A stretch of DNA of 64,000 nucleotides from an uncultured Clostridia bacterium (GCA_947589595.1 CANQBV010000006.1:18270-82269); one strand, 5' to 3'; shown: positions 18,851-29,073, numbered from the stretch's first letter. Numbers and translations are program-made. Notes: generated from the letters alone by a model not told the origin.

Positions 18851-19885
18851 ATGCAAACAGTGATCGGTATTTTCGTTGCCATTTTAGTTTTCGGCATTAT
18901 GATTTTTCTTCACGAACTCGGGCACTATATGGCGGCCCGGCTCTGCAAAGTCAAAGTGTTGGAATTTGCCGTGGGAATGGGGCCGAAGTTATTTTCCCGC
19001 GTTTCCAAAAAAAGCGGCATTCGCTATTCGGTGCGCGCGCTCCCCATTGGCGGCTTTACCGCCATGCAGGGCGAGGATGGGGAAGACGACGACCCGCACG
19101 CATTGGTGAACCGTCCGCGTTGGCAGCGCTTTCTCGTGCTTTTTGCCGGTTCTTTCATGAACATTCTCACCGGCATGATCGCCATGCTGATCTATCTGTC
19201 GGTCACCTTAAACATCGGCAGCAACGTGGTGGCGCAGTTCCATGAAGATAGTCTTTCCTCGCAGTATGGGCTGCAGGTGGGCGACGAAATCGTGGCGATC
19301 AACAATGAAAAAATGGTTTCATATAACGATATCATTTATAAAATCATGCTCGACGGCACCGAACCGTTGGACATCACCGTCGTGCGGGACGGAGAAACGC
19401 TCGTTCTGGAGGACGTGGTCTTTCCTACCATGGAAGAAGAGGGCGCCGTTTTCGGGGATCTGGATTTCATGTTTCAGGGAGTTCGCCCCAGCATCGGCGT
19501 TTTGCTCTCACAAACCGGGAAGCAGTCTTTCGCGACCATCAAGGTGATCTATAAAACGCTCGCGCAGCTGATCACCGGAAAATTCAGCATGAACAGCGTT
19601 TCAGGCCCGGTGGGAACCGTTTCGGTCATTTCGGACGCGGCAAGCAGCGGCTTTTTGCCGGTACTGTATTTGTTTGTCTTTATCAGTATCAATTTAGGCG
19701 TTATGAATCTTTTGCCCTTACCGGCGCTGGACGGCGGCAGGATCCTGTTTTTGCTCGTCGAATGCATCATCCGTCGGCCTCTGAACCGCAATGTGGAAGC
19801 TTATATCAATCTTGCCGGCATGGTGCTGCTTCTGGCGTTTATGGCGTTTGTCACCTTTTTTGACGTTGCAAAATTTTTCCGCTGA
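18851..19885 (+). CDS. rseP: RIP metalloprotease RseP (site-2 protease)
   Basis: A 344-residue membrane zinc protease that cleaves transmembrane substrates such as anti-sigma factors and leftover signal peptides. The HELGH zinc motif is in the first membrane helix (residues 21-25). A PDZ domain occupies about 115-200 (SSQYGLQVGDEIVAINN), and the third zinc ligand lies in NLLPLPALDGGRI near the C-terminus. Length is typical of short gram-positive RseP with one PDZ. AGAAAGGA ribosome site 12 bases upstream, just outside the inverted-repeat element. ispG follows after 11 bp. Confidence 0.95.
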   Translation: MQTVIGIFVAILVFGIMIFLHELGHYMAARLCKVKVLEFAVGMGPKLFSRVSKKSGIRYSVRALPIGGFTAMQGEDGEDDDPHALVNRPRWQRFLVLFAGSFMNILTGMIAMLIYLSVTLNIGSNVVAQFHEDSLSSQYGLQVGDEIVAINNEKMVSYNDIIYKIMLDGTEPLDITVVRDGETLVLEDVVFPTMEEEGAVFGDLDFMFQGVRPSIGVLLSQTGKQSFATIKVIYKTLAQLITGKFSMNSVSGPVGTVSVISDAASSGFLPVLYLFVFISINLGVMNLLPLPALDGGRILFLLVECIIRRPLNRNVEAYINLAGMVLLLAFMAFVTFFDVAKFFR

Positions 19886-19896
19886 CGGGAGCGATT

Positions 19897-21000
19897 ATGA
19901 AACCGGAAAGAAAAATCACCAAAAAAATTACCGTCGGCAATACGGTCATCGGCGGCGGGGAACGGATCAAGATCCAGTCCATGACCAATACCGACACCGC
20001 GGATTTCGAAGCCACCCTCGCCCAGATCCATATGCTGGAAAAGGAAGGGTGCGATATTGTTCGCTTTACTGTTCCGGATCGGGAATCGGTCCGGAACATT
20101 GCTCGTTTCAAAGCCAATTGCAGGATTCCTCTGGTAGCGGATATCCATTTTGATTATCGGCTTGCCATTGAGGCTTGCGAGGCGGGGATCGATAAAATTC
20201 GCATCAACCCCGGCAATATCGGCGGCAAGGAAAATGTGCGCGCTGTGGCAAAGGCCTGCCGCGAAAAGAAAGTTCCCATCCGCATTGGCGTCAATTCCGG
20301 CTCGCTGGAGCGGGAAGTACTCGCTCGTTACGGCGGCCCCACGCCCGAGGCTCTGTGTGAAAGCGCCCTGCGGGAAATCAAAATGCTGGAGGAATTTGAT
20401 TTTCAGGATATTGTTGTTTCTGTCAAATCAAGCTCCGTTCCCGGCATGATCCGCACCAACCGCCTGCTTTCCGAGCGTACGTCCTATCCTTTGCACTTGG
20501 GGGTTACCGAAGCCGGAACCGGCCTTTCCGGGCTGGTCAAATCCTCGGTGGGCATCGGATCCCTCCTGTGCGACGGCATTGGCGATACCATTCGCGTTTC
20601 GCTTACTACCGCGGATTTAGCGGAGGAAGTGCGCGCTGCCAAGCGAATTTTGTCGGCTTGTCAGCTTTCGGAGGAAAGCATCAACGTAGTTTCCTGTCCC
20701 ACCTGCGGCAGAACAAAAATCGATATTGTCTCCATTGCCAATGAATTGGAAACCCGCCTTGCCGCGCTGAAGCTCAAGCCCAAACGCAGCCTGAAGGTCG
20801 CGGTCATGGGGTGCGTGGTCAACGGCCCCGGAGAAGCGCGTGAAGCGGATATCGGCATCGCCGGCGGTAAAGGGGAAGCGCTGTTGTTTCAAAAAGGCCA
20901 GATCATCGGAAAGATTCCCGAGGATCAGATCCTGCCGACTCTTTTGGCGGAAATCGAAAGAATTGTAAAAGGTACATACGATGACGGAATTGAATCATAA
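19897..21000 (+). CDS. ispG: 4-hydroxy-3-methylbut-2-enyl diphosphate synthase (flavodoxin/ferredoxin)
   Basis: A 367-residue IspG, the 4Fe-4S enzyme converting MEcPP to HMBPP late in the MEP pathway. The TIM-barrel half begins VGNTVIGGGERIKIQSMTNT; DIHFDYRLAIEA and KIRINPGNIG follow. The C-terminal cluster domain shows CPTCGRTKID and GCVVNGPGEAREADIGIAGG with the three Cys ligands and the catalytic Glu. Length is normal. It overlaps polC by 20 bases, so these two are tightly coupled. Confidence 0.97.
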   Translation: MKPERKITKKITVGNTVIGGGERIKIQSMTNTDTADFEATLAQIHMLEKEGCDIVRFTVPDRESVRNIARFKANCRIPLVADIHFDYRLAIEACEAGIDKIRINPGNIGGKENVRAVAKACREKKVPIRIGVNSGSLEREVLARYGGPTPEALCESALREIKMLEEFDFQDIVVSVKSSSVPGMIRTNRLLSERTSYPLHLGVTEAGTGLSGLVKSSVGIGSLLCDGIGDTIRVSLTTADLAEEVRAAKRILSACQLSEESINVVSCPTCGRTKIDIVSIANELETRLAALKLKPKRSLKVAVMGCVVNGPGEAREADIGIAGGKGEALLFQKGQIIGKIPEDQILPTLLAEIERIVKGTYDDGIES

Positions 21001-24000
21001 AAGCTTTTTAGAAAAATTCAACCGCTATTCGCCCTCGGAGGAGGCCAACGGGATTCTGATGCTTGCGGAGAGCTATCAGATGCATATTAACCGTGAAACC
21101 CGGGATCTGCGGCTTGATTTTTCCTTTTCCCGTTTGGTGGAAAAACGCGCGCTTTACCGTATGGAAAAAGCGCTGAAAGAAGCGTATGACCTGCGAAGCT
21201 GCTATATTTTTCCTCATTATCCGGCCGCCCTTTTTGATGAGACGTATAAAAGTGAACTCTTGCTGGAGCTTTCCCGCAGCACCTGTCTTGCCAACGGCTT
21301 TTTTGACGATGCGGCCATGCGCATCGAGGGGGACCGCGTCATTTTCGATATGCGCGCCGGCTACTCCAATTTGCCGAAGAGCAGCGAGTGCGAGCACATT
21401 TTAGAAGCGATTTTGCAAAATGAATTCGGAAAGAATTTCCGGGTGGAGCTGCTTTCCCCCAAGTTCGATCTGGATGAATATAATCAAAAGCATAAATTTA
21501 CCATGCTGTTTGATGAATTGCCCGGCGATGCCCCCGACGGATCTTACGAGGAGCCTTCCACGGCGCGGAGCCTTGCCGCCGCCATTTCCGATCAGACCGA
21601 ATTTTCTTATGATGAACAAGGAAAAACGGTTCGGGCAGGTTTTTGTATCTTCGATCTTTCCCAGCCGGAGCTGGTTTACGGCAAAAAAATTACGGCCGCC
21701 GACCTGAGTGCGTTGCTGCCGATCAAGGACATGACTTTTGATAGGGGAGCCGTTTGCTTTTGCGGCAAATGCATTGCAGCGGAAAGCAAAGAAATGCGCG
21801 GCAGAGACGGCTTTCGCGTGAAGGTTTACGTAACAGACGACGCTTCTTCCGTCACCCTCAAGCTTTCCGGCGCGACCGATAAAGTGTCGCCGCTTATGAA
21901 AGCGGTCCCCGGAACGCCGTTTTTGATTGCCGGAAGCTTGTGTTACGACGAGTTTGAAAAGGAATTTGTGGTTCGTCCGAAATCGGTTTCGGTGATCAAA
22001 GAAAAGAAAATGGTGGACGATGCGCCCGAAAAACGTGTGGAGCTGCATTTGCATACCAAAATGAGCACGATGGACGCCACCATCGATCCGAGCGAGATCG
22101 TAAAACTCGCGCATTCCTGGGGGCATAGAGCGGTCGCTATTACCGACCACGGCAATCTGCAGGGCTATCCGGACGCCATGCTCACCGCCGAAGCGCTCGG
22201 GATGAAAGTCATCTACGGCATGGAAGCCTATTTTGTGGACGATACCGCCCGCGCAGTTTTCGGGGAAGCACACGGTACTTTTGAAGACCGGGAGTTTGTG
22301 GTGTTCGATATTGAAACCACCGGCCTTTCGCCCATTTCCTGCCGTATTACCGAAATCGGCGGCGTACTGTACCGCAACGGGGAAGTGCTCGATCATTTTT
22401 CCACCTTTGTCGATCCCGAGGTGCCCATTCCGCCGGAAATCGTGAAATTGACGGGTATTACCGATGAGATGGTAAAAGGCGCCCCCAGCCAAAAGGAAGC
22501 CGTAGCGTCCTTTCTGGAATTTGCCGGCGACCGACTTCTGATCGCGCATAACGCCAACTTCGATATGGGCTTTCTGAAAAAGGTCTGCGAGGAAAATAAA
22601 ATCCCCATTCCCAATCCGTATCTTGATACGGCGGCACTTTCGCGCTTTTTGAATCCCGATCTGAAAAAGCACACGCTGGATTCGTTGCAGCGCTACTTCC
22701 AATTAGAGGATTTCAACCATCACCGCGCTTTCGAAGACGCTGAAATGCTGGGCAAAATTTTTGCCGCCATGGTCGATAAAATGGCCAATGAGGGCATTGT
22801 CGATTTAGACGGCATGACCGTCGGCATGGCCAATTCCAGCGACCCGAAAAAGCTGCATTCCTACCACATGATCATCCTGGTGAAAAACCAGGTCGGGCTG
22901 AAAAATTTGTATCAGCTGGTTTCGCGCTCGTATTTGGACTATTTCTACCGCCATCCGCGGATCCCGAAAACGCTTTTGGAGGAATACCGCGAGGGGCTGA
23001 TCATTGGATCCGCCTGCTCTGAGGGAGAGCTTTATAACGCGATCCTGCGGGGAAGAAGCGAAGAGGATCTTTTGCAGATCGCCGATTTCTACGATTATCT
23101 GGAAGTACAGCCAATCGGGAATAACCGCTACCTGCTTCGCGAAGGAAATGTAGAAAGCGAGGAAAGGCTGCAGGAGATCAACCGTACGATCCTTTCCCTT
23201 GCACGGAAAAAGAACAAGCTTTGCGTTGCCACCGGCGATGTGCATTTCCTGAATCCGCAGGATGAAATCTACCGCCAGATCCTTATGGCCGGTATGAAAT
23301 TCAACGACGCCGACCAGCACGTTCCGCTTTATATGCGCACCACACAGCAAATGCTGGACGAGTTTTCTTATCTTTCCCCCGAGGAAGCCTATGAGATTGT
23401 CGTGACCAATCCCAACAAGATCGCCGATCTGGTCGACCAAGTCCGGCCGATCCCCAAAGGCTCCTATCCGCCCGCACTGGAAGGGGCGGTAGAGGAACTG
23501 AACCAGGCCTGTTATGAGAAAGCGCACGCCATGTATGGCGATCCGCTGCCGCCGATCGTAGAGGAACGGCTGGGAAGAGAATTGGGCGCTATTGAGAAAA
23601 ACGGATTCTCCGTTTTGTACGTCATTGCCAAGCGTTTGGTGCAGAACAGCGAAAGCAAAGGGTATTTGGTCGGTTCGCGCGGGTCCGTAGGTTCCTCCTT
23701 TGTGGCGACCATGGCCAGTATTTCCGAGGTCAATCCTTTGGTTCCGCATTACCGTTGCCCTAATGAAGCGTGCAAGTACTGCGATTTTATTACGGACGGA
23801 AGCGTGGGCTCCGGCTTCGATCTGCCTCCCAAAAAATGCCCAAAATGCGGTGCGGATATGGTTCGGGACGGGCACGATATTCCTTTTGAAACTTTTCTTG
23901 GTTTTTTTGGCGACAAATCGCCTGATATCGACTTAAACTTTGCCGCCGGTACGGCGCAGGCGGACGCCCACAAATACACCGAAGTGCTCTTCGGAGAGGG

Positions 24001-25345
24001 AAACGTGTTCCGTGCGGGAACGCTCGGTACGCTGGCGGAAAAAAATGCCTATGGCTATGTCCGGAAATATCTGGAGGAAAAAGGACACGTTTTGAATAAC
24101 GCCGCCGTGGCCCGATTGGTTGCGGGCTGCACCGGCGTAAAAAAAACCACCGGTCAGCATCCGGGCGGGATTATTGTCATCCCGCGTGATCGGGACGTGT
24201 ATGATTTTACGCCCGTTCAGCACCCGGCAGACGGAACCGGGTCGGATACGATCACCACACACTTTGCCTTTTCCTATTTGCACGATACCGTATTAAAACT
24301 CGATATTCTCGGCCATGATGTTCCCGCAAAATACCGCAAGCTGGAGGATTATACCGGGATCAATGTTCTGACGGTGCCGATGAAGGACGAAAAGGTCATG
24401 AGCCTCTTTACCTCGCCGAAAGCGCTGGGGTGCGATCTTTCGGAGATCGGGGTGGAGACCGGCACGCTCTGCCTGCCCGAATTCGGTACGAAATTTGTGC
24501 GGCAGATGCTGATGGATACCAAGCCGAAAACGTTTACCGACCTTTTACAGATTTCCGGGCTTTCCCACGGCACCAACGTGTGGCTCGGCAATGCGCAGGA
24601 TCTCATTAAATCAGGCGTCTGTACCATTTCCGAGGTCATCGGTACGCGCGATGATATTATGACTTATCTGATTCATCATAACATGGATAAAAAGATGAGC
24701 TTTGATATCATGGAAAAGGTGCGCAAGGGCAAGGGGCTGACGCCCGAATGGGAGGAAGAAATGCGCGCGCACGACGTGCCGGACTGGTACATTTCCTCCT
24801 GCAAAAAAATCAAATACATGTTTCCCAAAGCACACGCCGCAGCCTATGTGATTTCGGCGATCCGGCTGGCGTGGTATAAGGTGTATCGCCCGGTGGAATT
24901 TTACTGCGCGTATTTTTCCGCCGCGCCTGAAGGCATGGATATGCAGCTTGTCATGCGTGGCAAAGAGGGGGCGGTTCAGGTTTTAAAAGAGCTGGAATCG
25001 ACCGGCGAAAAGCTGTCGCAAAAAGAAAAGGCGACCAGCGACGCCATGCAGATCACCTATGAAATTTTCTCCCGCGGGATCGAGATTTTACCGGTGGATC
25101 TGTATCGGTCGGACGTGCGGAACTTTTTGCCGGAGGACGGAAAAATCCGTCTGCCCTTTATCACCATTCCCGGATTGGGGATCAGCGCGGCGGAAAGCAT
25201 TTACCGCGCCATGCATGAGGAAAGTATTTTTTCGATCGAAGAGTTCAAAGAAAAAAGCGGCGTCGGCAAGGGCGTGGTCGAAACGCTCCGCTCCTGCGGG
25301 ATTCTGGACTGCCTTCCGGAAACCAATCAGCTTTCCATGTTCTGA
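20981..25345 (+). CDS. polC: DNA polymerase III PolC-type, alpha subunit
   Basis: The 1454-residue gram-positive leading-strand replicase with built-in proofreading. Order: N-terminal domains and OB fold (about 230-335), PHP domain opening RVELHLHTKMSTMDATIDPS, an inserted DEDDh exonuclease (VFDIETTGLSP to HHRAFEDAEMLGKIF, about 430-600), the rest of PHP, a zinc motif (CPNEACKYC...CPKC), the polymerase palm with PDIDLNF, fingers with GCTGVKKTTGQHPGG, and a C-terminal helix-hairpin-helix. The stretch after PDIDLNF reads AAGTAQADAHKY where I remember SGEYQPRAHNY in other PolCs. It starts inside ispG, with AAAGG ahead of the ATG. Confidence 0.97.
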   Translation: MTELNHKSFLEKFNRYSPSEEANGILMLAESYQMHINRETRDLRLDFSFSRLVEKRALYRMEKALKEAYDLRSCYIFPHYPAALFDETYKSELLLELSRSTCLANGFFDDAAMRIEGDRVIFDMRAGYSNLPKSSECEHILEAILQNEFGKNFRVELLSPKFDLDEYNQKHKFTMLFDELPGDAPDGSYEEPSTARSLAAAISDQTEFSYDEQGKTVRAGFCIFDLSQPELVYGKKITAADLSALLPIKDMTFDRGAVCFCGKCIAAESKEMRGRDGFRVKVYVTDDASSVTLKLSGATDKVSPLMKAVPGTPFLIAGSLCYDEFEKEFVVRPKSVSVIKEKKMVDDAPEKRVELHLHTKMSTMDATIDPSEIVKLAHSWGHRAVAITDHGNLQGYPDAMLTAEALGMKVIYGMEAYFVDDTARAVFGEAHGTFEDREFVVFDIETTGLSPISCRITEIGGVLYRNGEVLDHFSTFVDPEVPIPPEIVKLTGITDEMVKGAPSQKEAVASFLEFAGDRLLIAHNANFDMGFLKKVCEENKIPIPNPYLDTAALSRFLNPDLKKHTLDSLQRYFQLEDFNHHRAFEDAEMLGKIFAAMVDKMANEGIVDLDGMTVGMANSSDPKKLHSYHMIILVKNQVGLKNLYQLVSRSYLDYFYRHPRIPKTLLEEYREGLIIGSACSEGELYNAILRGRSEEDLLQIADFYDYLEVQPIGNNRYLLREGNVESEERLQEINRTILSLARKKNKLCVATGDVHFLNPQDEIYRQILMAGMKFNDADQHVPLYMRTTQQMLDEFSYLSPEEAYEIVVTNPNKIADLVDQVRPIPKGSYPPALEGAVEELNQACYEKAHAMYGDPLPPIVEERLGRELGAIEKNGFSVLYVIAKRLVQNSESKGYLVGSRGSVGSSFVATMASISEVNPLVPHYRCPNEACKYCDFITDGSVGSGFDLPPKKCPKCGADMVRDGHDIPFETFLGFFGDKSPDIDLNFAAGTAQADAHKYTEVLFGEGNVFRAGTLGTLAEKNAYGYVRKYLEEKGHVLNNAAVARLVAGCTGVKKTTGQHPGGIIVIPRDRDVYDFTPVQHPADGTGSDTITTHFAFSYLHDTVLKLDILGHDVPAKYRKLEDYTGINVLTVPMKDEKVMSLFTSPKALGCDLSEIGVETGTLCLPEFGTKFVRQMLMDTKPKTFTDLLQISGLSHGTNVWLGNAQDLIKSGVCTISEVIGTRDDIMTYLIHHNMDKKMSFDIMEKVRKGKGLTPEWEEEMRAHDVPDWYISSCKKIKYMFPKAHAAAYVISAIRLAWYKVYRPVEFYCAYFSAAPEGMDMQLVMRGKEGAVQVLKELESTGEKLSQKEKATSDAMQITYEIFSRGIEILPVDLYRSDVRNFLPEDGKIRLPFITIPGLGISAAESIYRAMHEESIFSIEEFKEKSGVGKGVVETLRSCGILDCLPETNQLSMF

Positions 25346-25374
25346 CAAAAACGGAACTTTTTCCGAAAAAACAC

Positions 25375-25403
25375 TTTTCATTTTACAGAAGCTGTGGTAA
25401 AAT
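25375..25403 (+). promoter_or_regulatory. Promoter of pfp
   Basis: TAAAAT (25398-25403) with TTTTCA (25375-25380) at 17 bp. The -35 is weak. It lies between polC and pfp, which have otherwise unrelated roles. Confidence 0.5.
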
Positions 25404-25447
25404 GAGCAAAGATTTTAAAAAGTTTATCAATAGAAAGGATTTTTATT

Positions 25448-26692
25448 ATGAAAGAATTAAAAGGTGCGGCCATTATCGGCCAGTCCGGCGGCCCGTCTTC
25501 GGTAATCAACGCTTCGGCGTACGGTGCGATCAAGGCGGGGCTGGAAAGTAAAAATATTACCCGTGTCCTCGGCGCTTTAAACGGCATCCGCGGCGTACTG
25601 GACGATAACCTGATCGACATGGGAAAGGAAGACCCCGCGGAGCTGGCGCTGATGAAATACACCCCGTCCTCTGCACTGGGCTCCTGTCGCTATAAACTGG
25701 CGGATCCGGATGTGGACGACAGCGATTATAAACGGATTTTGGAGATCTTCAAAAAATACGACGTCCGCTATTTCTTCTATAACGGCGGCAACGATTCCAT
25801 GGATACCTGCAACAAGATTTCCAAATTCATGATGAAAAACGGCTATGAATGCCGCGTGATGGGCATTCCGAAAACCATCGATAACGACCTTGCCGGTACC
25901 GATCACTGCCCCGGCTTTGCCAGTGCCGCCAAGTATATCGCCACTGCCACCATGGAAATTTTCCGCGACGCCAACGTCTACGATTCCGGTATGGTGACCG
26001 TGCTGGAGATTATGGGCAGAAACGCCGGCTGGCTTACCGCCGCCGCTTCTCTGGCCAATTTAAAAGGCCAGGGCCCGGATTTCATTTATCTGCCCGAAGT
26101 GGATTTTGATATCGACGCCTTCCTTGAAAAGGCCGTTGAGGTTTACAACAAGAAGAAAAAAGTATTCATCGCCGTTTCCGAAGGCATTCACGATAAAGAC
26201 GGCAAGCTGATTGCCGAATACGGCTCCGATACCGCGCAGACCAAAGACAGCTTCGGCCACGCGCAGCTCGGCGGCGTAGGCGCTTATCTGGCTGGGCTGC
26301 TGAAAGCCAAAACCGGCAGCAAGACCCGCAGCGTGGAATTTTCGCTTCTGCAGAGATGCGCCGCTCACTGTGCTTCTCAGACCGATATTGAAGAATCCTT
26401 CTCCGCCGGCCAGGCCGCTGTGGAAAACGCCGTCAATGGAATTACCGATAAAATGGTCGGCTTTGAAAGAGTGATGGAAGACGGCAAATACTCCTGCCGC
26501 ATCAAGCTGTTCGATTTGAACGTGGTGGCCAACGCCGAAAAAAAGGTTCCTATGGATTGGATTACCGAAACACAGGACGGCGTCAACGAAAAGTTCGCCG
26601 AATATGCGCTTCCGCTCATTCAGGGTCAAACGCAGCTTACCACCGAGGACGGACTGCCCCGCTTTGTCAATCTGAAAAAAGTTAAGGCATAA
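25448..26692 (+). CDS. pfp: Diphosphate-dependent 6-phosphofructokinase
   Basis: A 414-residue phosphofructokinase of the PPi-using group, phosphorylating fructose 6-phosphate (reversibly) in glycolysis. The phosphoryl-donor residues that separate PPi from ATP enzymes are visible: GGNDSMDT (Asp where ATP enzymes have Gly) and GIPKTIDNDL (Lys where ATP enzymes usually have Gly), followed by GTDHCPGFASAAKY. Substrate-binding EIMGRNAGWLTA is present. AGAAAGGA ribosome site. The 3' end overlaps the convergent flippase gene by 11 bases. PPi specificity is inferred from these two residues. Confidence 0.92.
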   Translation: MKELKGAAIIGQSGGPSSVINASAYGAIKAGLESKNITRVLGALNGIRGVLDDNLIDMGKEDPAELALMKYTPSSALGSCRYKLADPDVDDSDYKRILEIFKKYDVRYFFYNGGNDSMDTCNKISKFMMKNGYECRVMGIPKTIDNDLAGTDHCPGFASAAKYIATATMEIFRDANVYDSGMVTVLEIMGRNAGWLTAAASLANLKGQGPDFIYLPEVDFDIDAFLEKAVEVYNKKKKVFIAVSEGIHDKDGKLIAEYGSDTAQTKDSFGHAQLGGVGAYLAGLLKAKTGSKTRSVEFSLLQRCAAHCASQTDIEESFSAGQAAVENAVNGITDKMVGFERVMEDGKYSCRIKLFDLNVVANAEKKVPMDWITETQDGVNEKFAEYALPLIQGQTQLTTEDGLPRFVNLKKVKA

Positions 26693-28190
26693 TGAGTCCC
26701 CGGAACCAGCGGCTGTCTTCGCGCGAAATGCTGCCGGTGACGCGTAAAAACACATAGTAGAAGATAAGACCGATACCGACTGCCAAAACCAGGTTGAGTG
26801 TCGGTCTTTCTGTAAGCGTTAAAAAGCATCTTGACAGCGATACGGCGGCAAAGGAAGAAAGAAGCGGGAAAACCAGATTTTTGAAAACGGAAAACCGGAG
26901 CGAGGTTTCCTTGCAAAGCTTGCGAAAGCTTAGCAGGAAATTGATGATCTCCGCCACGTAAATGGTAATGATATATCCGGTTACCGCCATTTTCGGCACC
27001 AGGAAATAAACAAGCACCACGCACAATACCGAATCCAGCACGTTAATCTTCATAATCGTTAACTGCTGATCCAGGCCCTTGAGCATCCCGTCCGTGGTCA
27101 TGTCCAAATACATGATCGGGATCAGCGGCGCGATCACCTTGATAAATAGGGCGGCTTCATCGGAGTGGTAGATGGCAAAGCTGAATTCCTTTGCCATTAA
27201 AAAGAGCACCTGCATACAAATCAGCGAAAAGATCATCGCTAAGTGCAGCACGCGGTTAATGATGTATTGAATTTCAATTTCGTTCTTTTTAATTTTGCAT
27301 TCGGCAATTTCCGGCACAAGTAACCCCGAAAGCACTCCCAAAATCGAAGACGGATACAAAACGATCGGCAACGCCATGCCTTGCACGGCGCCGTAGCTGG
27401 CCAACGCTTTTTCACTGGAAACGCCGGATTTTTTGATCCCTTTGGGGATGAGTAAGTGCTCAATCGTATTCAGCGCCGAGCGGATATAAGCGCCCAGCGC
27501 ATCCGGAACGGCGATCCGCAGCATCCGCTTTAAAAAGCCGGGTTTGCCGGCGATTCCGGGGCGATTCTGCTTGAGATCCCACAAATAGCAAAGCAGCGAA
27601 AGGCTGAAAGAAAAAACTTCGCTTGCCGTAATGCCTGCGCAGATCACACAGAGTGCTCTTTTAGAATTCTGCACGCCGACCAGCCCGATCAAAAGCACGG
27701 TGATTACAATGCGGATAATCTGCTCACACAGCTGGATCAGCGAATAGCGGCTCATTTTGCGGGCCGCGGTCATATACCCATTCAAGGAAGCGGACAGGGC
27801 GATAAACGGCAGCGCCAGCGAAAGAATTTTCAAGGGCTGCGCCGAGATTTCATTGTCGATCCAGTGCGCGGCAAAGAAGTTTGAAAAACCGAATAAAAGG
27901 ATCAGCGAAAACAGACCGATCAAAAAAGCGGAAAACAAAAGTCGACGCATACTGTGGCGGTGATGGGAATAATCGTCTATGCAAAGGCGTGTGGAGGCCA
28001 AATTCATGCCCGCAGTCGCCATGGTTTTGGCAAGGGCATAGACGCTTAGAATGAGTTGAAACAGACCGATGCCCGCGCTGCCGATTTTTCCGGTGAGATA
28101 GACGTTGAACCATACGGCCACAGTTTTCATGACAAAGCTTGTCAAAGTGAGCGCAATGGTGGTAAAAAATAATTTCTTTACGTTTTTCAT
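26682..28190 (-). CDS. SpoVB/MurJ-like polysaccharide flippase (MOP superfamily)
   Basis: A 502-residue polytopic membrane protein with about 12-14 hydrophobic helices. The N-terminus (TSFVMKTVAVWFNVYLTGKIG, read in two parts) and the SAGIGLFQLI segment are typical of the stage V sporulation protein B family, which moves lipid-linked glycans for cortex or wall synthesis. Related Wzx-type flippases cannot be excluded. The gene is convergent with pfp and divergent from the phosphatase gene, with AAAGGCG ahead of its ATG. Together with spoIVA in the same window, a sporulation role is plausible. Confidence 0.8.
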   Translation of the reverse strand: MKNVKKLFFTTIALTLTSFVMKTVAVWFNVYLTGKIGSAGIGLFQLILSVYALAKTMATAGMNLASTRLCIDDYSHHRHSMRRLLFSAFLIGLFSLILLFGFSNFFAAHWIDNEISAQPLKILSLALPFIALSASLNGYMTAARKMSRYSLIQLCEQIIRIVITVLLIGLVGVQNSKRALCVICAGITASEVFSFSLSLLCYLWDLKQNRPGIAGKPGFLKRMLRIAVPDALGAYIRSALNTIEHLLIPKGIKKSGVSSEKALASYGAVQGMALPIVLYPSSILGVLSGLLVPEIAECKIKKNEIEIQYIINRVLHLAMIFSLICMQVLFLMAKEFSFAIYHSDEAALFIKVIAPLIPIMYLDMTTDGMLKGLDQQLTIMKINVLDSVLCVVLVYFLVPKMAVTGYIITIYVAEIINFLLSFRKLCKETSLRFSVFKNLVFPLLSSFAAVSLSRCFLTLTERPTLNLVLAVGIGLIFYYVFLRVTGSISREDSRWFRGLIMP

Positions 28191-28311
28191 AGCGGCGCCT
28201 TTCCAAAAGTTACTACCAATATATTGAAAAAAGCGTTGATTTATTCGACCGGAATGGGTAGTTTTTTCCGTTCGGATATGGTAGAATGAATTGTTTAAAA
28301 AAGGAGCCGCT

Positions 28312-29070
28312 ATGTATCAAAAGGAAATTGACTTTTTAAAAGAGGAATTGCCAAAGGCGTACCGCACTTTTTCCGGCCTTTCCTTTGCCGTATCTGAAAA
28401 AGCAAGCTTCGATATCGTGACCGATATCGACCAAAAAATCGAAATCTATCTGACAGAAAAGATCCGCGCCGTTTTTCCGCAGGATCGCATTCACAGTGAA
28501 GAATTTGCCTCCCGGGAACCGCTCTGCGGCCGCACCTGGCTCCTCGATCCGATCGACGGTACCTATAATTTTGCCACAGGCTCGCCCTTGTTCGGGATAC
28601 AGTGCGCCCTGTGGGATGGCAAAGCGGTTTGCGCCTGCGCTATTTATTTACCGAAACTTGGTGAATTTTACCATGCTGTCAAAGGAGAGGGCGCTTATTG
28701 CAACGGCAGTCGCCTTTGGGTGAAAAAACGCCGGGCGGCGGATTCGATTGTTTCCATCGGCGATTTTCCGCACGGCAGCGCCGAGGATGCTGCAGAGCAA
28801 AAAAAGTGTATGGAAACACTGTTCCCGAAAATTGCCCGGTTCCGTATGTTCGGCGCTGCCAGCGTGGATTATGCTTTTGTAGCGTCCGGCAGAACCGACG
28901 GCGCTCTTTTATATACGAAAAACAAATGGGATCTTGCCTGCGGCTGGCTTTTGTGCAAGGAAGCGGGCGCTCTTGTGAAGGGAAGAAAAGGGAAAGACTA
29001 TTCCTTCGATTCTCGGGCGATCTTCATTTTTTCCGATTCCGCGCTTACCAACGACTTGTTCAAGGAGTAA
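28312..29070 (+). CDS. Inositol monophosphatase family protein
   Basis: A 252-residue Mg-dependent sugar/inositol phosphatase. The metal motif LDPIDGTYNF (family D-x-x-D-G-T-x-N-F), the acidic HSEEF segment before it, and the C-terminal KNKWDLACGWLLCKEAGA with WD metal ligand are all present. Substrates in this family include inositol phosphate, fructose bisphosphate and PAP, and nothing here picks one. The ATG at 28312 is chosen over one 21 bases upstream because AAGGAG sits five bases before it. It precedes the ABC-F gene by 3 bp, so the pair is an operon. Confidence 0.9.
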   Translation: MYQKEIDFLKEELPKAYRTFSGLSFAVSEKASFDIVTDIDQKIEIYLTEKIRAVFPQDRIHSEEFASREPLCGRTWLLDPIDGTYNFATGSPLFGIQCALWDGKAVCACAIYLPKLGEFYHAVKGEGAYCNGSRLWVKKRRAADSIVSIGDFPHGSAEDAAEQKKCMETLFPKIARFRMFGAASVDYAFVASGRTDGALLYTKNKWDLACGWLLCKEAGALVKGRKGKDYSFDSRAIFIFSDSALTNDLFKE

Positions 29071-29073
29071 ATT

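Noticed and set aside
18768..18851. A 27-residue frame ending exactly at the rseP start
   Set aside because: No proper ribosome site, and it lies inside the inverted-repeat element, whose symmetry explains the sequence better.
21401..22702. A 433-codon reverse frame inside polC
   Set aside because: Shadow of the polC exonuclease/PHP region; composition follows the opposite strand's codons.
25340..25375. Intrinsic terminator after polC
   Set aside because: Only a 5-bp CGGAA/TTCCG stem followed by A residues, not T, so it is not convincing.
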